Assembly: GCA_003519445.1 (NCBI GenBank) | Contig: DOWS01000043.1 | Span: forward strand, 1 to 21,293 | Reading direction: 5' to 3' | Length of the DNA stretch: 21,293 nt | Origin: Candidatus Daviesbacteria bacterium | Lineage (GTDB): Bacteria; Patescibacteriota; Microgenomatia; Daviesbacterales; UBA10151 | In this document: positions 7,343 to 15,096 of the stretch, one piece after another | How positions within the stretch are numbered: position 1 is the first letter of the stretch | Layout: each line of letters starts with the position of its first letter | The notes under the pieces: model-generated | Told to the model about the DNA's origin: nothing | The model's database searches: none | Seen by the model: only the letters and a program-made list of their open reading frames with translations | Made by a program: the position numbers and the translations under genes

Positions 7343-8146
7343 ATGATTAAGAAATTTAAAAATATTTTTTTCGCTAAACCAATCTTATCTGTTGTGGGAG
7401 TTTTTCTTCTGTTGCCGGGTATTATTTTGGGAGTATATCTGGTTAGGCAAATGACTCAATTAAGCAGTAAAGCTATTACCCCTTCTGCTACTGTGTCTTT
7501 TGTCCCCCCCAGCCGCGATGCGCAAATAAATCAGGAGATCTCTTTTGATGTTATTTTCAACAAGGGAACAAACCGTAGCGGGGCTGCTAAAATTACAGGA
7601 GTGGATCTTTTTATAACCGCTGATCCTAATATCCAGATCAATAGATTTGTCCCTGATACAGCCGGCAAATTAAACACAGAATTGCAAAATGCAGTTATCA
7701 ACGGTGATCTTCGCTATGCAGCTGTTAACCTGCGGAACGATGGGAGTTTACCTAGCGACCAAATCATTACTTTGGGGAAATTATTCGTGCAGGTTACTAG
7801 CCCAGGGACATCAACTGTCAGATTTGATGATAATAATACGCATATTGTTGCTTCGGGATACAGAGATGAAGTGCCTTTGAGTTTAAGACCTGCCACGGTT
7901 ACAATTGGAGGTGCTACTCCCCCTCCGTCCTTGCCCCCCGGTTCGGTTAGGGGTGATGTTGACAGGAATGGATGTCTTAACCCTTCCGGTGATCCGGTCT
8001 TAATTTGGAGAATGATCCAACGGCTGATACCCAAAGATACGGCAGCGATCCTTTTTGATAATAACCTGGCCAGGGATGTTGACATGAGGGATTACACAAC
8101 CTGGTGGAATATTTATACAATTGATACACCGCACCGGTGTCCATAA
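7343..8146 (+). CDS. Secreted or anchored cohesin + dockerin-like protein
   Basis: The protein has 267 residues: a basic N-terminus, a signal or anchor helix at about 13-35 (ILSVVGVFLLLPGIILGVYL), a cohesin-type beta sandwich at about 47-188 (SFDVIFNKG, ITGVDLFITADPN, ITLGKLFVQVTSPG), a short Pro linker (TPPPSLPPG), and a C-terminal dockerin-like region (GDVDRNGCLNPSGD and DNNLARDVDMRDY). Carrying both a receptor and an adaptor module would let it chain with its neighbours. Two cysteines in the dockerin-like part (in NGC and HRC) may form a disulfide. It starts 6 nt after the preceding stop, without a Shine-Dalgarno sequence, as part of the same operon. Assignment is by motif spacing, not by search. 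Confidence 0.75.
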   Translation: MIKKFKNIFFAKPILSVVGVFLLLPGIILGVYLVRQMTQLSSKAITPSATVSFVPPSRDAQINQEISFDVIFNKGTNRSGAAKITGVDLFITADPNIQINRFVPDTAGKLNTELQNAVINGDLRYAAVNLRNDGSLPSDQIITLGKLFVQVTSPGTSTVRFDDNNTHIVASGYRDEVPLSLRPATVTIGGATPPPSLPPGSVRGDVDRNGCLNPSGDPVLIWRMIQRLIPKDTAAILFDNNLARDVDMRDYTTWWNIYTIDTPHRCP

Positions 8147-8154
8147 AGAAAAAA

Positions 8155-9690
8155 ATGATAAATAAAATCTGGTTTGTTATTTTAATGTGTTTTGCAATAA
8201 TCTTCTTTTTGGTTGTGCCTCAAAAGACGGTTTTAGCAGTGGATTCTGTAAGTTTGTTACTTGTGCCAAGTAGCAGAACTATCCGGGTCAACGATATGTT
8301 GGATGTGGATATTAAATTTAATGCCAGTAGAAATAGCGTGTTGGGTTTGTCTTTTGAAGTAAATTTTGATAAGACTAAGTTGAATTTGCTGGAACCAGCT
8401 TTTAACTCCCGGTCAAATACAGGCTTCACCGCTTTCCGTCTTGTTCCCAGCAATACAAATGGTTTTTTCCAATACTTCGCTATTGGTGATCCTGCCAATG
8501 TAGCGGCTGGAGATGTAACGCTTGGCACCCTGCATTTTAAGGCTATTGCCCCGACAGATGCAGGCGCAACAGCAGATGTGACATTTCCGGTTGATAAAAT
8601 AATTGCCGGTTCTGCTGATAATCCCTTACTGCAGATCGATCCAAATCAAAATAATTTGAAAGGCGCATTTACCATTACATCTATTCCCGGTCAGGTATCC
8701 ACAGATCAGTTTAGGTGGGCTTTTGACAGGAGCGCTTTTACAGATGCGCTGCCGTGGCAAGACTACACAGAGGAAAGTAAAATCCAAAACATTATTTTTC
8801 CTGCGGATATGCCAGCCGGTCAAAAACAAATCTGGGTAGAATTTCAGGATTCCACCGGTAAAATATCCCGTCACAACGCCCCAATCAAACTTTTGGGGTC
8901 TGAACCTGCCATTACGGGTTGTTCATTAAATTTTGAAGGGAGTAATGTGATTTTTGACATCCGGGGTACTAATTTAGGTTCAAGGGGCACGGGTAAAAGT
9001 AATGAGACTAATCTGCAAGTTAGGGAATGGAGCAATACTTCGGCGAAGCTTACTTTTCCCAATGCTCCGGTGGGACAGAGTTTCCCTATTAGCTTAACCA
9101 ATGGTGATGGGCAAATAGCCGATGGTCTTTGCGCAGGGTCTTCTTCCGTATCACTGGGAGCTAAAGTTTTCTGCCGTGCTCCTGCGCAACACGATACGGA
9201 TGCGGTGGAAATGATTCTGGCAGGAGGCTTTGAAGGAGGCAAAAAGGTTAAAGAAACTGTGAGGATTGACAGAAACGGAGCGATCCAAAACTTAACCCAA
9301 AAGCTGGAAGAGGGCAAAAAATACAAAATTTCTTTGAAAGCTCCCAAAAGCTTGCGAAAAGTGGCTGAATTTACTGCTTCTTCCGGCACCACCAACATCC
9401 CCAACTTTACCTTGCCGGTTGGTGATATTTTCCCTGTTGACGGCGGGGACGGCAAAATTAATAACTTTGATAAATCTGAATTAAACAGGCAATGGATTAG
9501 TGGACAGTCAAGTGCGGGCAGGTCAGGTGATTTTAATTTAGACGGCAGGGTTAATTCCATAGACTGGGCCTGTATGAGGCAGGATTTTGGCAAAAACGAT
9601 GATGAAGAACCTGCTCCCGGTGGGCCTGCGGCTTCTCCTTCATCCAGCCCGGTAGCTACTTCTTCAGCCAGCCCGAGTCCGGGGACATGA
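8155..9690 (+). CDS. Large secreted cohesin / Ig-like / dockerin protein
   Basis: Read from ATG 8155 it has 511 residues; a GTG at 8137 in the same frame would add six and overlap the previous gene by 10 nt. A signal peptide ends at about AVLA-VDS. A cohesin domain follows at about 30-175 (LDVDIKFNAS, LGLSFEVNFDKTKLNLLEP, GDVTLGTLHFKAI). Next are one or two Ig-like or TIG-like domains (about 180-335) and a small beta domain (about 340-420). A well-formed dockerin with two calcium loops spans 424-480 (PVDGGDGKINNFD; DFNLDGRVNSID). The Ser/Pro-rich end (SPSSSPVATSSASPSPGT) has no membrane helix, so the protein is presumably released or held by its partners. It looks like the main scaffold of the cluster. 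Confidence 0.8.
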   Translation: MINKIWFVILMCFAIIFFLVVPQKTVLAVDSVSLLLVPSSRTIRVNDMLDVDIKFNASRNSVLGLSFEVNFDKTKLNLLEPAFNSRSNTGFTAFRLVPSNTNGFFQYFAIGDPANVAAGDVTLGTLHFKAIAPTDAGATADVTFPVDKIIAGSADNPLLQIDPNQNNLKGAFTITSIPGQVSTDQFRWAFDRSAFTDALPWQDYTEESKIQNIIFPADMPAGQKQIWVEFQDSTGKISRHNAPIKLLGSEPAITGCSLNFEGSNVIFDIRGTNLGSRGTGKSNETNLQVREWSNTSAKLTFPNAPVGQSFPISLTNGDGQIADGLCAGSSSVSLGAKVFCRAPAQHDTDAVEMILAGGFEGGKKVKETVRIDRNGAIQNLTQKLEEGKKYKISLKAPKSLRKVAEFTASSGTTNIPNFTLPVGDIFPVDGGDGKINNFDKSELNRQWISGQSSAGRSGDFNLDGRVNSIDWACMRQDFGKNDDEEPAPGGPAASPSSSPVATSSASPSPGT

Positions 9691-9696
9691 TATACT
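9688..9696 (+). promoter_or_regulatory. Extended -10 promoter of the anchored cohesin pair (leaderless)
   Basis: TGA followed by TATACT (5 of 6) ends 6 nt before the ATG at 9703. The TG overlaps the stop codon of the upstream scaffold gene, so this is an internal promoter letting the two anchored cohesins be expressed separately. No -35 is evident. Confidence 0.5.
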
Positions 9697-9702
9697 AAAA
9701 AT

Positions 9703-10299
9703 ATGGATAACCAAAACAAAACAGGATTAAAGTTTTCTTTTAAAAATTTACTCACCCCAAAAATCATCTTTATTATTTTGGGAGTAATAATTGTGCTGGA
9801 GGTAATTTATGCCATAGTAACTCTTCGCTCTCCGGTTTCCCTTCCTCCCGAATCCATATTGCCCCGTGAGGTGGCGTTAATGTTATCCTCTTCCAAGAGC
9901 CAATATAAGATAGGTGAAGTTGTGCCTGTTTTGGTGCAGGTGGATACAGGTAGCCGCGAGACTGACGGGGTTGATCTGGTGCTTAATTTTGATCCGAAAG
10001 TGTTGGAGGCATCACAAGGAGCTATTGTAAAAGGCGCAATTTATCCGGAATATCCTCAAATGAAAATAGATGCAAAAATAGGCCAGATTCAAATTTCCGG
10101 CATCAGCGGTTTGCAGGGGCGTCTGTTTCAAGGCCAGGGAAATTTTGCCACGATTAATTTTAAGGCTAAAGCTCGCGGTGATGCTAATCTGATAATCGGC
10201 TTTTCTCCGGGTAAAACAGATGATTCCAATGTGGTGGAAGCGCTGTCCGGCAATGACATTCTGGAAAATGTATCCAACTTGACTTTGACAGTACAATGA
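9703..10299 (+). CDS. N-terminally membrane-anchored cohesin
   Basis: The protein has 198 residues. A basic N-terminus (about 1-20) precedes one uncleaved-looking helix at about 20-42 (IIFIILGVIIVLEVIYAIVTL). A single cohesin domain fills about 55-198 (YKIGEVVPVLVQVD, DGVDLVLNFDPKVLEA, GQIQISGISG, FATINFKAK). It should hold a cohesin just outside the membrane as a docking site for the dockerin proteins encoded upstream. It is a close relative of the next gene: both have PEYP/PDYP before a GxIxISG strand and share DSNVV near the end, so they look like a diverged tandem duplication. Its stop overlaps the next start as ATGA. Confidence 0.8.
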   Translation: MDNQNKTGLKFSFKNLLTPKIIFIILGVIIVLEVIYAIVTLRSPVSLPPESILPREVALMLSSSKSQYKIGEVVPVLVQVDTGSRETDGVDLVLNFDPKVLEASQGAIVKGAIYPEYPQMKIDAKIGQIQISGISGLQGRLFQGQGNFATINFKAKARGDANLIIGFSPGKTDDSNVVEALSGNDILENVSNLTLTVQ

Positions 10300-11033
10300 A
10301 AAAGTCTATATTTTTTCTATCTTCTATCTTCTATCTTCTATCTTCTATGCCGGTTATGGCCGCTACCTTATCCTTCTCTCCTGCCTCCGGCACTTTTAAT
10401 AAAAGTTGTCCTTTAATCCTGAATGTTGTTTTGGATACTACCGGAGCTGATACGGACGGTACAGATGCTATTTTAATTTATGATGCCAGCCGTTTTACAA
10501 TTAATTCCATTAATACCCAAAGTAAAGTTTATCCTGATTATCCGGGCAACAATGTTGATGAAGCCTCGGGTAAAATCACTATTTCCGGGTTGGCTTCTGT
10601 TACACAGGCTTTTTCAGGCAAAGGCACCCTGGCTACTTTGAATATGACAGTTAAAGATACTGCTCCTGCCGGGATAACTCAAATCAAGTTTGATTTTGAT
10701 CCTAATGACAAAACTAAAACCACTGATTCCAATGTGGTGCAGCGGGGCACAGTGTCAGATGTGCTAAATTCAGTGGTTGATGGCAGTTATACAATTGGCA
10801 CAGGAACTTGTGGTGTTTCAGCTTCGCCTTCTCCGGGAACCGGCACCATTGCGACACCGGCTCCCAGGGGCACTACAACAGTTTCCACTCCTTCAGCTCA
10901 ACCCAAAACTATTCCCCCAACTATTGATGATGCGGTTGGAGGTGAAACAGGTACGAAGGAATTCACAGCTGCCGTGGCTATAGTGGGAGGCATTTTAGTA
11001 ATCCTGGGAATTCTCGGCCTGGCTCTTTTATGA
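10296..11033 (+). CDS. Cohesin with signal peptide and C-terminal membrane anchor
   Basis: The protein has 245 residues. The signal peptide (about 1-22, ending MAA) is encoded partly by a 7-bp tandem repeat. A cohesin domain spans about 24-165 (LILNVVLDTTG, DGTDAILIYDASRF, GKITISGLAS, LATLNMTVKD). A Ser/Thr/Pro linker covers about 170-220 and a C-terminal helix about 224-245 (AAVAIVGGILVILGILGLALL). Its topology is the reverse of the preceding paralogue: it is tethered from its C-terminus on a long linker, which would place the cohesin further from the membrane. The ATGA overlaps on both sides, with the cohesin before and the broken recombinase after, suggest coupled translation. Confidence 0.8.
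   Translation: MKKSIFFLSSIFYLLSSMPVMAATLSFSPASGTFNKSCPLILNVVLDTTGADTDGTDAILIYDASRFTINSINTQSKVYPDYPGNNVDEASGKITISGLASVTQAFSGKGTLATLNMTVKDTAPAGITQIKFDFDPNDKTKTTDSNVVQRGTVSDVLNSVVDGSYTIGTGTCGVSASPSPGTGTIATPAPRGTTTVSTPSAQPKTIPPTIDDAVGGETGTKEFTAAVAIVGGILVILGILGLALL
10317..10344 (+). repeat. Heptanucleotide tandem repeat in a cohesin signal peptide
   Basis: Four perfect copies of CTATCTT, then a partial fifth (CTATG), lie 21 nt after the start codon. The unit is 7 bp, so a one-unit slip shifts the frame. In protein it gives the repetitive FLSSIFYLLSS core of the signal peptide. An in-frame ATG at 10347 follows the repeat. Confidence 0.9.
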
Positions 11034-11722
11034 CAGCGTCTGCCCTTATTGCTGATTTTCTGGAATATCTGGAAGTGGAATGCAATGGCTCGCAACTAAC
11101 TATCCGTAATTATGATCATTATTTAAAAAGATTTTTAGAATTTGTCGGTGACACTCAACCCAAAGATATTAATCCTCAATTAGTTAGAAAATACAAGCAG
11201 CATCTGGCCAAAAAAAACTTAAAAAAAGTTACCCAAAATTATTTTCTGATTGCCCTGCGCAGCTTTCTTCGTTATCTTAAGAGTCAGCGCATTGACAGTT
11301 TATCTTTTGAAAAGGTGGAGCTGGGCAAACAGGAAGCATCCCCTACAAAGGTTTTGGATGAAAAGCAACTGCAGCAGCTTTTGGAAGCTCCTGATACTAC
11401 AAAAAAACAGGGTTTAAGAGATAGGGCTATTCTGGAAACTTTATATTCTACAGGAGTAAAGGTTAGCGAATTGGTTGCTTTTAATATCCATGCTATTAGT
11501 TCAGTATGGATTGAAGAATATTTACTTGCCCGCAAAGACAGTTTCAGACCCTTGTTTATCCGTTTTCAGGGCAAACAAGACCCTGCCAATGAAGGCGAAG
11601 CCATGAGGCTTACTCCCCGCTCCATCCAGCGGATAGTGGAAAAATATGTTAAAAAGCTTGGTTTTTCCATCAAAGCTACCCCTCATACATTACGCTACTT
11701 TAAACATTCTGTTAAACTGTAA
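11030..11722 (+). pseudogene. Decayed Xer-type tyrosine recombinase
   Basis: This is a paralogue of the recombinase at 4148: both share TQN-Y-L-ALRSFL, LLEAPDT/LLQAPDT and GLRDR. It is 230 residues where about 300 are expected. The first catalytic Arg is Lys144 (STGVKVSEL). The segment with the catalytic Lys hairpin is missing, since VAFNI runs straight into HAISSVWIEEYL, an in-frame deletion of roughly 30-40 residues. The end stops just after His219/Arg222 (PHTLRYFKHSVKL), losing the second His and the nucleophile Tyr. The core-binding domain (about 5-100) is intact. It cannot be catalytic, but a retained DNA-binding role is conceivable because the frame is still open and coupled by ATGA to the cohesin gene. 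Confidence 0.85.
11710..11718 (+). promoter_or_regulatory. Extended -10 promoter of the membrane protein/ATPase operon
   Basis: TGT followed by TAAACT (4 of 6) ends 6 nt before the ATG at 11725, inside the last codons of the broken recombinase. It follows the leaderless spacing seen elsewhere in the window. No -35 is evident. Confidence 0.4.
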
Positions 11723-11724
11723 TA

Positions 11725-12279
11725 ATGGACCGGAAAATTAAAAAACTGATTTTTAAAACCGCAATTTTTATTTTCAGCTTAAGTATTGCCTGGTATCTTA
11801 TAAAAAGTGGGCTTTTGCATGATTTGATAATCACGGTTTTACCCCTAAAGTTTATAGCAGAATTTTTAGCAGGCATGTTTTATACCTCTTTTTTAACTTC
11901 TCCTATTTCAATGGCTATGATTGTTGTTTTGGCAGAGAATAATAATCCAATTATTTTGGCGCTTTTGGCAGGAATGGGGGCAGTTGTAGGAGATTTGGTA
12001 ATAATTAAGTTTTTCAAAGAAAAATTATCAAAAGATGTAAGTTTAATAACCCGTGAATTGCAGCTTAAAAAAATCAACAATTTTCTTATCAAATGGAAAC
12101 TTGAATTTATTACCCCTCTTATTGGCGCTATTATTATTGCTTCTCCCCTGCCTGATGAGTTAGGGCTTATGATGTTGGGGGCATCTAATTTAAAGTATTA
12201 CCAGATTATAATTTTAACTTATTTGCTAAATACTGCTGGAATATTACTGATAGTTACACCGATTAACTTATTATCATGA
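11725..12279 (+). CDS. Small polytopic membrane protein, possibly VTT/DedA-like
   Basis: The protein has 184 residues with about five hydrophobic segments (roughly 10-27, 33-58, 62-96, 125-150 and 155-182). The motifs AGMGAVVGDLVIIKFF and ASPLPDELGLMMLGA resemble in outline the re-entrant glycine/acid motifs of VTT (SNARE-associated, DedA) or small multidrug-export-like proteins, but the match is weak and I give no function. It overlaps the P-type ATPase gene by 4 nt (ATGA), so the two are translated together and may work together in ion or lipid handling at the membrane. Confidence 0.65.
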   Translation: MDRKIKKLIFKTAIFIFSLSIAWYLIKSGLLHDLIITVLPLKFIAEFLAGMFYTSFLTSPISMAMIVVLAENNNPIILALLAGMGAVVGDLVIIKFFKEKLSKDVSLITRELQLKKINNFLIKWKLEFITPLIGAIIIASPLPDELGLMMLGASNLKYYQIIILTYLLNTAGILLIVTPINLLS

Positions 12280-14498
12280 AATACGGATTAAACCAATTGC
12301 CTCAAAAGAATAACTCTTCTGCTTTAAAAATCTTGCTGAGGCAGATTAAAAATCCTTTGTTTTATTTGTTGGTTGGCGCCACTTTTTTATCTTTGGTTGT
12401 TGGGGATAAATTAGACGCCGGTTTAATCGGGGCTATTTTGGTTTTAAACACCATTTTGGGGTTTTGGCAAGAATATAAAGCTTCCAAAGAGCTGGAGGCG
12501 CTGCGCAAACTCGAGGTTGAATATGCCAGAGTTATCAGAAATGGTAAGCAAGTAAAAATCCCCTCCAGCGAAATTGTGCAGGGTGATATTGTTTTGGTGG
12601 AGGCAGGAGATAAGATTCCTGCTGATGGTAAAATTCTGGAAGCATATTTGCTGCAAGTTAACGAATCAATTTTAACAGGTGAATCTTTACCTGTTATGAA
12701 AACAAACAAGGAAAACGAAAACCAGGTATTTTTGGGAACCACTGTTTCAGCCGGCAGAGCCAAAATAAAAGTTACGGAGATAGGAATTGCGACTAAATTT
12801 GGGGCAATTGCCCAGACATTGACTGCTATGGAAGATGAACAAACTCCACTAGAGCGGGCTTTGGCAGGTTTAAGTTTTTGGGTTGGAATTGGAGCTTTGT
12901 GTGTTGCGGCAATAATTTTTATTTTAAGGCTTATGCAGGGATTTGAGATTTTCGAAATGCTTTTAACCAGTATTGCTTTGATGGTGGCAGCAGTGCCTGA
13001 AGGATTGCCGGCGATTATAACCATAGTTTTAGCCGTGGGCATGAGAAGAATGTATCAAAAAAAAGCTTTGATAAGAAAGATGATTGCTGTTGAGTCTTTG
13101 GGCTCGGTTACTGTGATTTTGACTGATAAAACAGGCACATTGACTAAAAACGAGATGAGAGTTAAGGAAGTAAAAGTAAATGATGGCAGAATGCAGGATT
13201 TATTAAAATGCGCTGTTTACTGCAATAGCGCCAATTTGGTGTTAAAAGAAGGTGGATTTGATATTTTGGGTGATACTACAGAAGGAGCCTTGCTTCTTTG
13301 GGCTAAAGAAGAGGGGTTAGATATTGATTTAATGAGAGCAAAGGGAAAATTAGTGGAGGAAATTCCTTTTTCTTTGGAAACAAGAAAAATGACAGTGGTA
13401 TGGCAGGAAGGTTATCAAAAATCCACTTTTACCAAAGGGGCGCCGGAAGTTTTAGTTTCACAGCCAAAATGGGATGAGGAATATAAAAAAATGGCTAAAA
13501 AGGGCTTGCGGGTTTTGGCCTTTACCAAAAATAATCAGTTTTTGGGACTTATTGGAATTGCCGATGAAGTGCGGATGGAGGTAAAACAAGCCGTAAAATT
13601 AACCAAACAGGCCGGTATTAAAGTGGTCATGGTAACAGGAGATAATGAATTGACTGCCAAAGCTATTGGCGAAGAAATAGGACTATTATCTGCTGGTGAT
13701 GAAATTATGATTGGCAGCCAGTTAAGCCAGTTAAGTGAAGAAGAGTTTTTGCAAAGAATTAATAAAGTAAGAATTTTTGCCAGAATTACTCCTTTACAAA
13801 AGTTGCAAATAGTTAAGGTTTATCAAAAGTTAAAAGAAGTGGTGGCTGTAACAGGAGACGGGGTTAATGATGCACTGGCTTTAAAACAGGCAGAGGTGGG
13901 TGTTTCCATGGGTAAAATCGGCACTGATGTGGCCAAGGAAGCCTCGGATATTATTTTGCTGGATGATAATTTTGCTACACTGGTTTCGGCTGTGGAACAA
14001 GGAAGGTTGATTTATAGCAATATTTTAAAAGTGGTCAAGTTTTTATTAGCCGGAAATTTAGCAGAAGTGTTGTTGATTGCACTGGGAGCTTTTTTAGGAT
14101 GGCCCTCCCCTCTTCTGCCCACTCAAATTTTGTGGATTAATTTTGTCACAGACGGGCCACCGGCTTTGGCTTTGGGATTTGACGGTTCTACCCCTCATTT
14201 GATGGCAACTCCACCCCGGAAACGTCTATTGCTGGGCAAGGACTCTTTACGGTTTATTATTATTGGAGGAGTTGCAATAGCAGCTGCCTGTCTTGCAACT
14301 TTTTATCTTACTTTTAATACATTTGGGTTGGAAATGTCCCGCAATACCACTTTTACTGTGATGGTGGCATTACAGATGATATTGCCTTTTGTAATAAGAA
14401 AACATCACGGTATTTTATCCAATAAAAAGTTGTTTGCTTCGGTTGTTATTGTGCTCTTAGCCCAGTTTTTAATTATCACTCTTTCCCCGTTTGGATAG
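12276..14498 (+). CDS. Ca2+-type cation-transporting P-type ATPase (P2 family)
   Basis: This is an ATP-driven cation pump, 740 residues. In order it shows TGES (134-137) in the actuator domain, PEGL in M4 (241-244), the phosphorylated Asp284 in DKTGTLT, KGAP (387-390) at the nucleotide site, TGDN (454-457) and GDGVND (527-532). Residues aligning with SERCA Ca2+ ligands are present: the M4 Glu (242), Asn594 and Glu597 in M5, and Asn622, Thr625 and Asp626 in M6. This favours Ca2+ (or Mn2+) export. It is shorter than usual (about 850-900): the start MKYGLNQLP cuts off most of the N-terminal cation-ATPase domain, and the last helices are compact. It is coupled to the preceding membrane protein. 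Confidence 0.93.
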   Translation: MKYGLNQLPQKNNSSALKILLRQIKNPLFYLLVGATFLSLVVGDKLDAGLIGAILVLNTILGFWQEYKASKELEALRKLEVEYARVIRNGKQVKIPSSEIVQGDIVLVEAGDKIPADGKILEAYLLQVNESILTGESLPVMKTNKENENQVFLGTTVSAGRAKIKVTEIGIATKFGAIAQTLTAMEDEQTPLERALAGLSFWVGIGALCVAAIIFILRLMQGFEIFEMLLTSIALMVAAVPEGLPAIITIVLAVGMRRMYQKKALIRKMIAVESLGSVTVILTDKTGTLTKNEMRVKEVKVNDGRMQDLLKCAVYCNSANLVLKEGGFDILGDTTEGALLLWAKEEGLDIDLMRAKGKLVEEIPFSLETRKMTVVWQEGYQKSTFTKGAPEVLVSQPKWDEEYKKMAKKGLRVLAFTKNNQFLGLIGIADEVRMEVKQAVKLTKQAGIKVVMVTGDNELTAKAIGEEIGLLSAGDEIMIGSQLSQLSEEEFLQRINKVRIFARITPLQKLQIVKVYQKLKEVVAVTGDGVNDALALKQAEVGVSMGKIGTDVAKEASDIILLDDNFATLVSAVEQGRLIYSNILKVVKFLLAGNLAEVLLIALGAFLGWPSPLLPTQILWINFVTDGPPALALGFDGSTPHLMATPPRKRLLLGKDSLRFIIIGGVAIAAACLATFYLTFNTFGLEMSRNTTFTVMVALQMILPFVIRKHHGILSNKKLFASVVIVLLAQFLIITLSPFG

Positions 14499-14505
14499 AA
14501 GTTGA

Positions 14506-14535
14506 TTGACAAGAAAAGCAATTCTTTGTTAGTAT
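14506..14535 (+). promoter_or_regulatory. Promoter of the coiled-coil gene
   Basis: Consensus -35 TTGACA (14506-14511) and a -10 TAGTAT (14530-14535, 4 of 6) are separated by 18 nt. Transcription would start near 14542, giving a 5' leader of only about 7 nt before ATG 14549. Confidence 0.5.
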
Positions 14536-14548
14536 AGCGTAGATTTAA

Positions 14549-14815
14549 ATGGCTACAAATCTTGGTGGAATTATTTTTAATGCCCGCCCAAATACTGTTT
14601 CCGAAATTGACTTTAAAAACAGTCAAATTGAAAATCTTCAGGCCTCGCTTGCCTGCTTAAACAACTCTCTTATCCACTTGCAGCAGCATATTAGCGCCAA
14701 AGACGGGCAAATAAATAAATTAAGAGAAGAAAATAAAGAAAGAAGCAAGGTAAGGGAAGATCATACCTGGAGTCTGCTGGGACTGTTCGGAAAGGTAACT
14801 AAAGTTGGCGGTTAA
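14549..14815 (+). CDS. Small coiled-coil protein of unknown function
   Basis: The protein has 88 residues. After a short head (MATNLGGIIFNARPN), residues about 18-70 form a heptad-rich helix (EIDFKNSQIENLQASL, then INKLREENKERSK), typical of a parallel coiled coil. The tail SLLGLFGKVTKVGG is short and mildly hydrophobic. There is no signal peptide. It has its own promoter and overlaps the next small membrane protein, so the two may form a pair, a cytosolic coil with a membrane partner. I do not recognise a family. Confidence 0.6.
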   Translation: MATNLGGIIFNARPNTVSEIDFKNSQIENLQASLACLNNSLIHLQQHISAKDGQINKLREENKERSKVREDHTWSLLGLFGKVTKVGG

Positions 14816-15095
14816 TTTATTTCCCTTTTTGATGGTTTTTACATTTACCACTCTTAATGAGGCAATTGTTGAGTATCTTTGTGGAAGCGTAAAAGCTTTG
14901 AAATTATACCTGCCTTTAATTTCCCTGGCTACAGCCATAATCCTAACTTTTTCATTTAGGGTTTCTGTTTTTAATGTCTTTTTTGATTATCCGGTTACAC
15001 ATCCGTTTATGGAATTTTTACTGTCTGCCCTATTAATTTCCAGATTATCCAACTACCTAAACGACTTTGTCCAAAAATTTTTAGGAAGCAAGTAA
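14805..15095 (+). CDS. Small membrane protein, holin-like in size
   Basis: The protein has 96 residues from TTG 14805; ATG 14832 is the alternative and would remove part of the first helix. GGAAAGG about 9 nt before the TTG could act as a Shine-Dalgarno sequence, rare in this window. About three hydrophobic stretches are present (6-20, 33-55 and 65-80), with a C-terminal amphipathic tail LSNYLNDFVQKFLGSK. The size resembles phage holins, but there is no endolysin nearby, so function is unknown. The last 48 bases of the gene, with the flanking base, recur at 15880-15931 beyond the transposase. It overlaps the coiled-coil gene by 11 nt. Confidence 0.55.
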   Translation: MAVNLFPFLMVFTFTTLNEAIVEYLCGSVKALKLYLPLISLATAIILTFSFRVSVFNVFFDYPVTHPFMEFLLSALLISRLSNYLNDFVQKFLGSK

Positions 15096-15096
15096 C
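15045..15096 (+). repeat. 52-bp direct repeat, copy 1 (gene tail)
   Basis: This is the end of the small membrane protein gene, from TTATCCAACTACC to the base after its stop. It matches 15880-15931 at 50 of 52 positions; both differences are C here and T in copy 2. The two copies flank the transposase unit in the same orientation. Confidence 0.9.

Noticed and set aside
8871..9767. 298-codon open frame antisense to the scaffold gene
   Set aside because: It is the mirror of a well-supported cohesin/dockerin gene, with no domain, signal or promoter of its own; its length follows from the composition of the sense gene.
12362..13042. 226-codon open frame antisense to the P-type ATPase
   Set aside because: It lies opposite conserved ATPase motifs and encodes a low-complexity Ile/Lys/Ser-rich sequence without family features.
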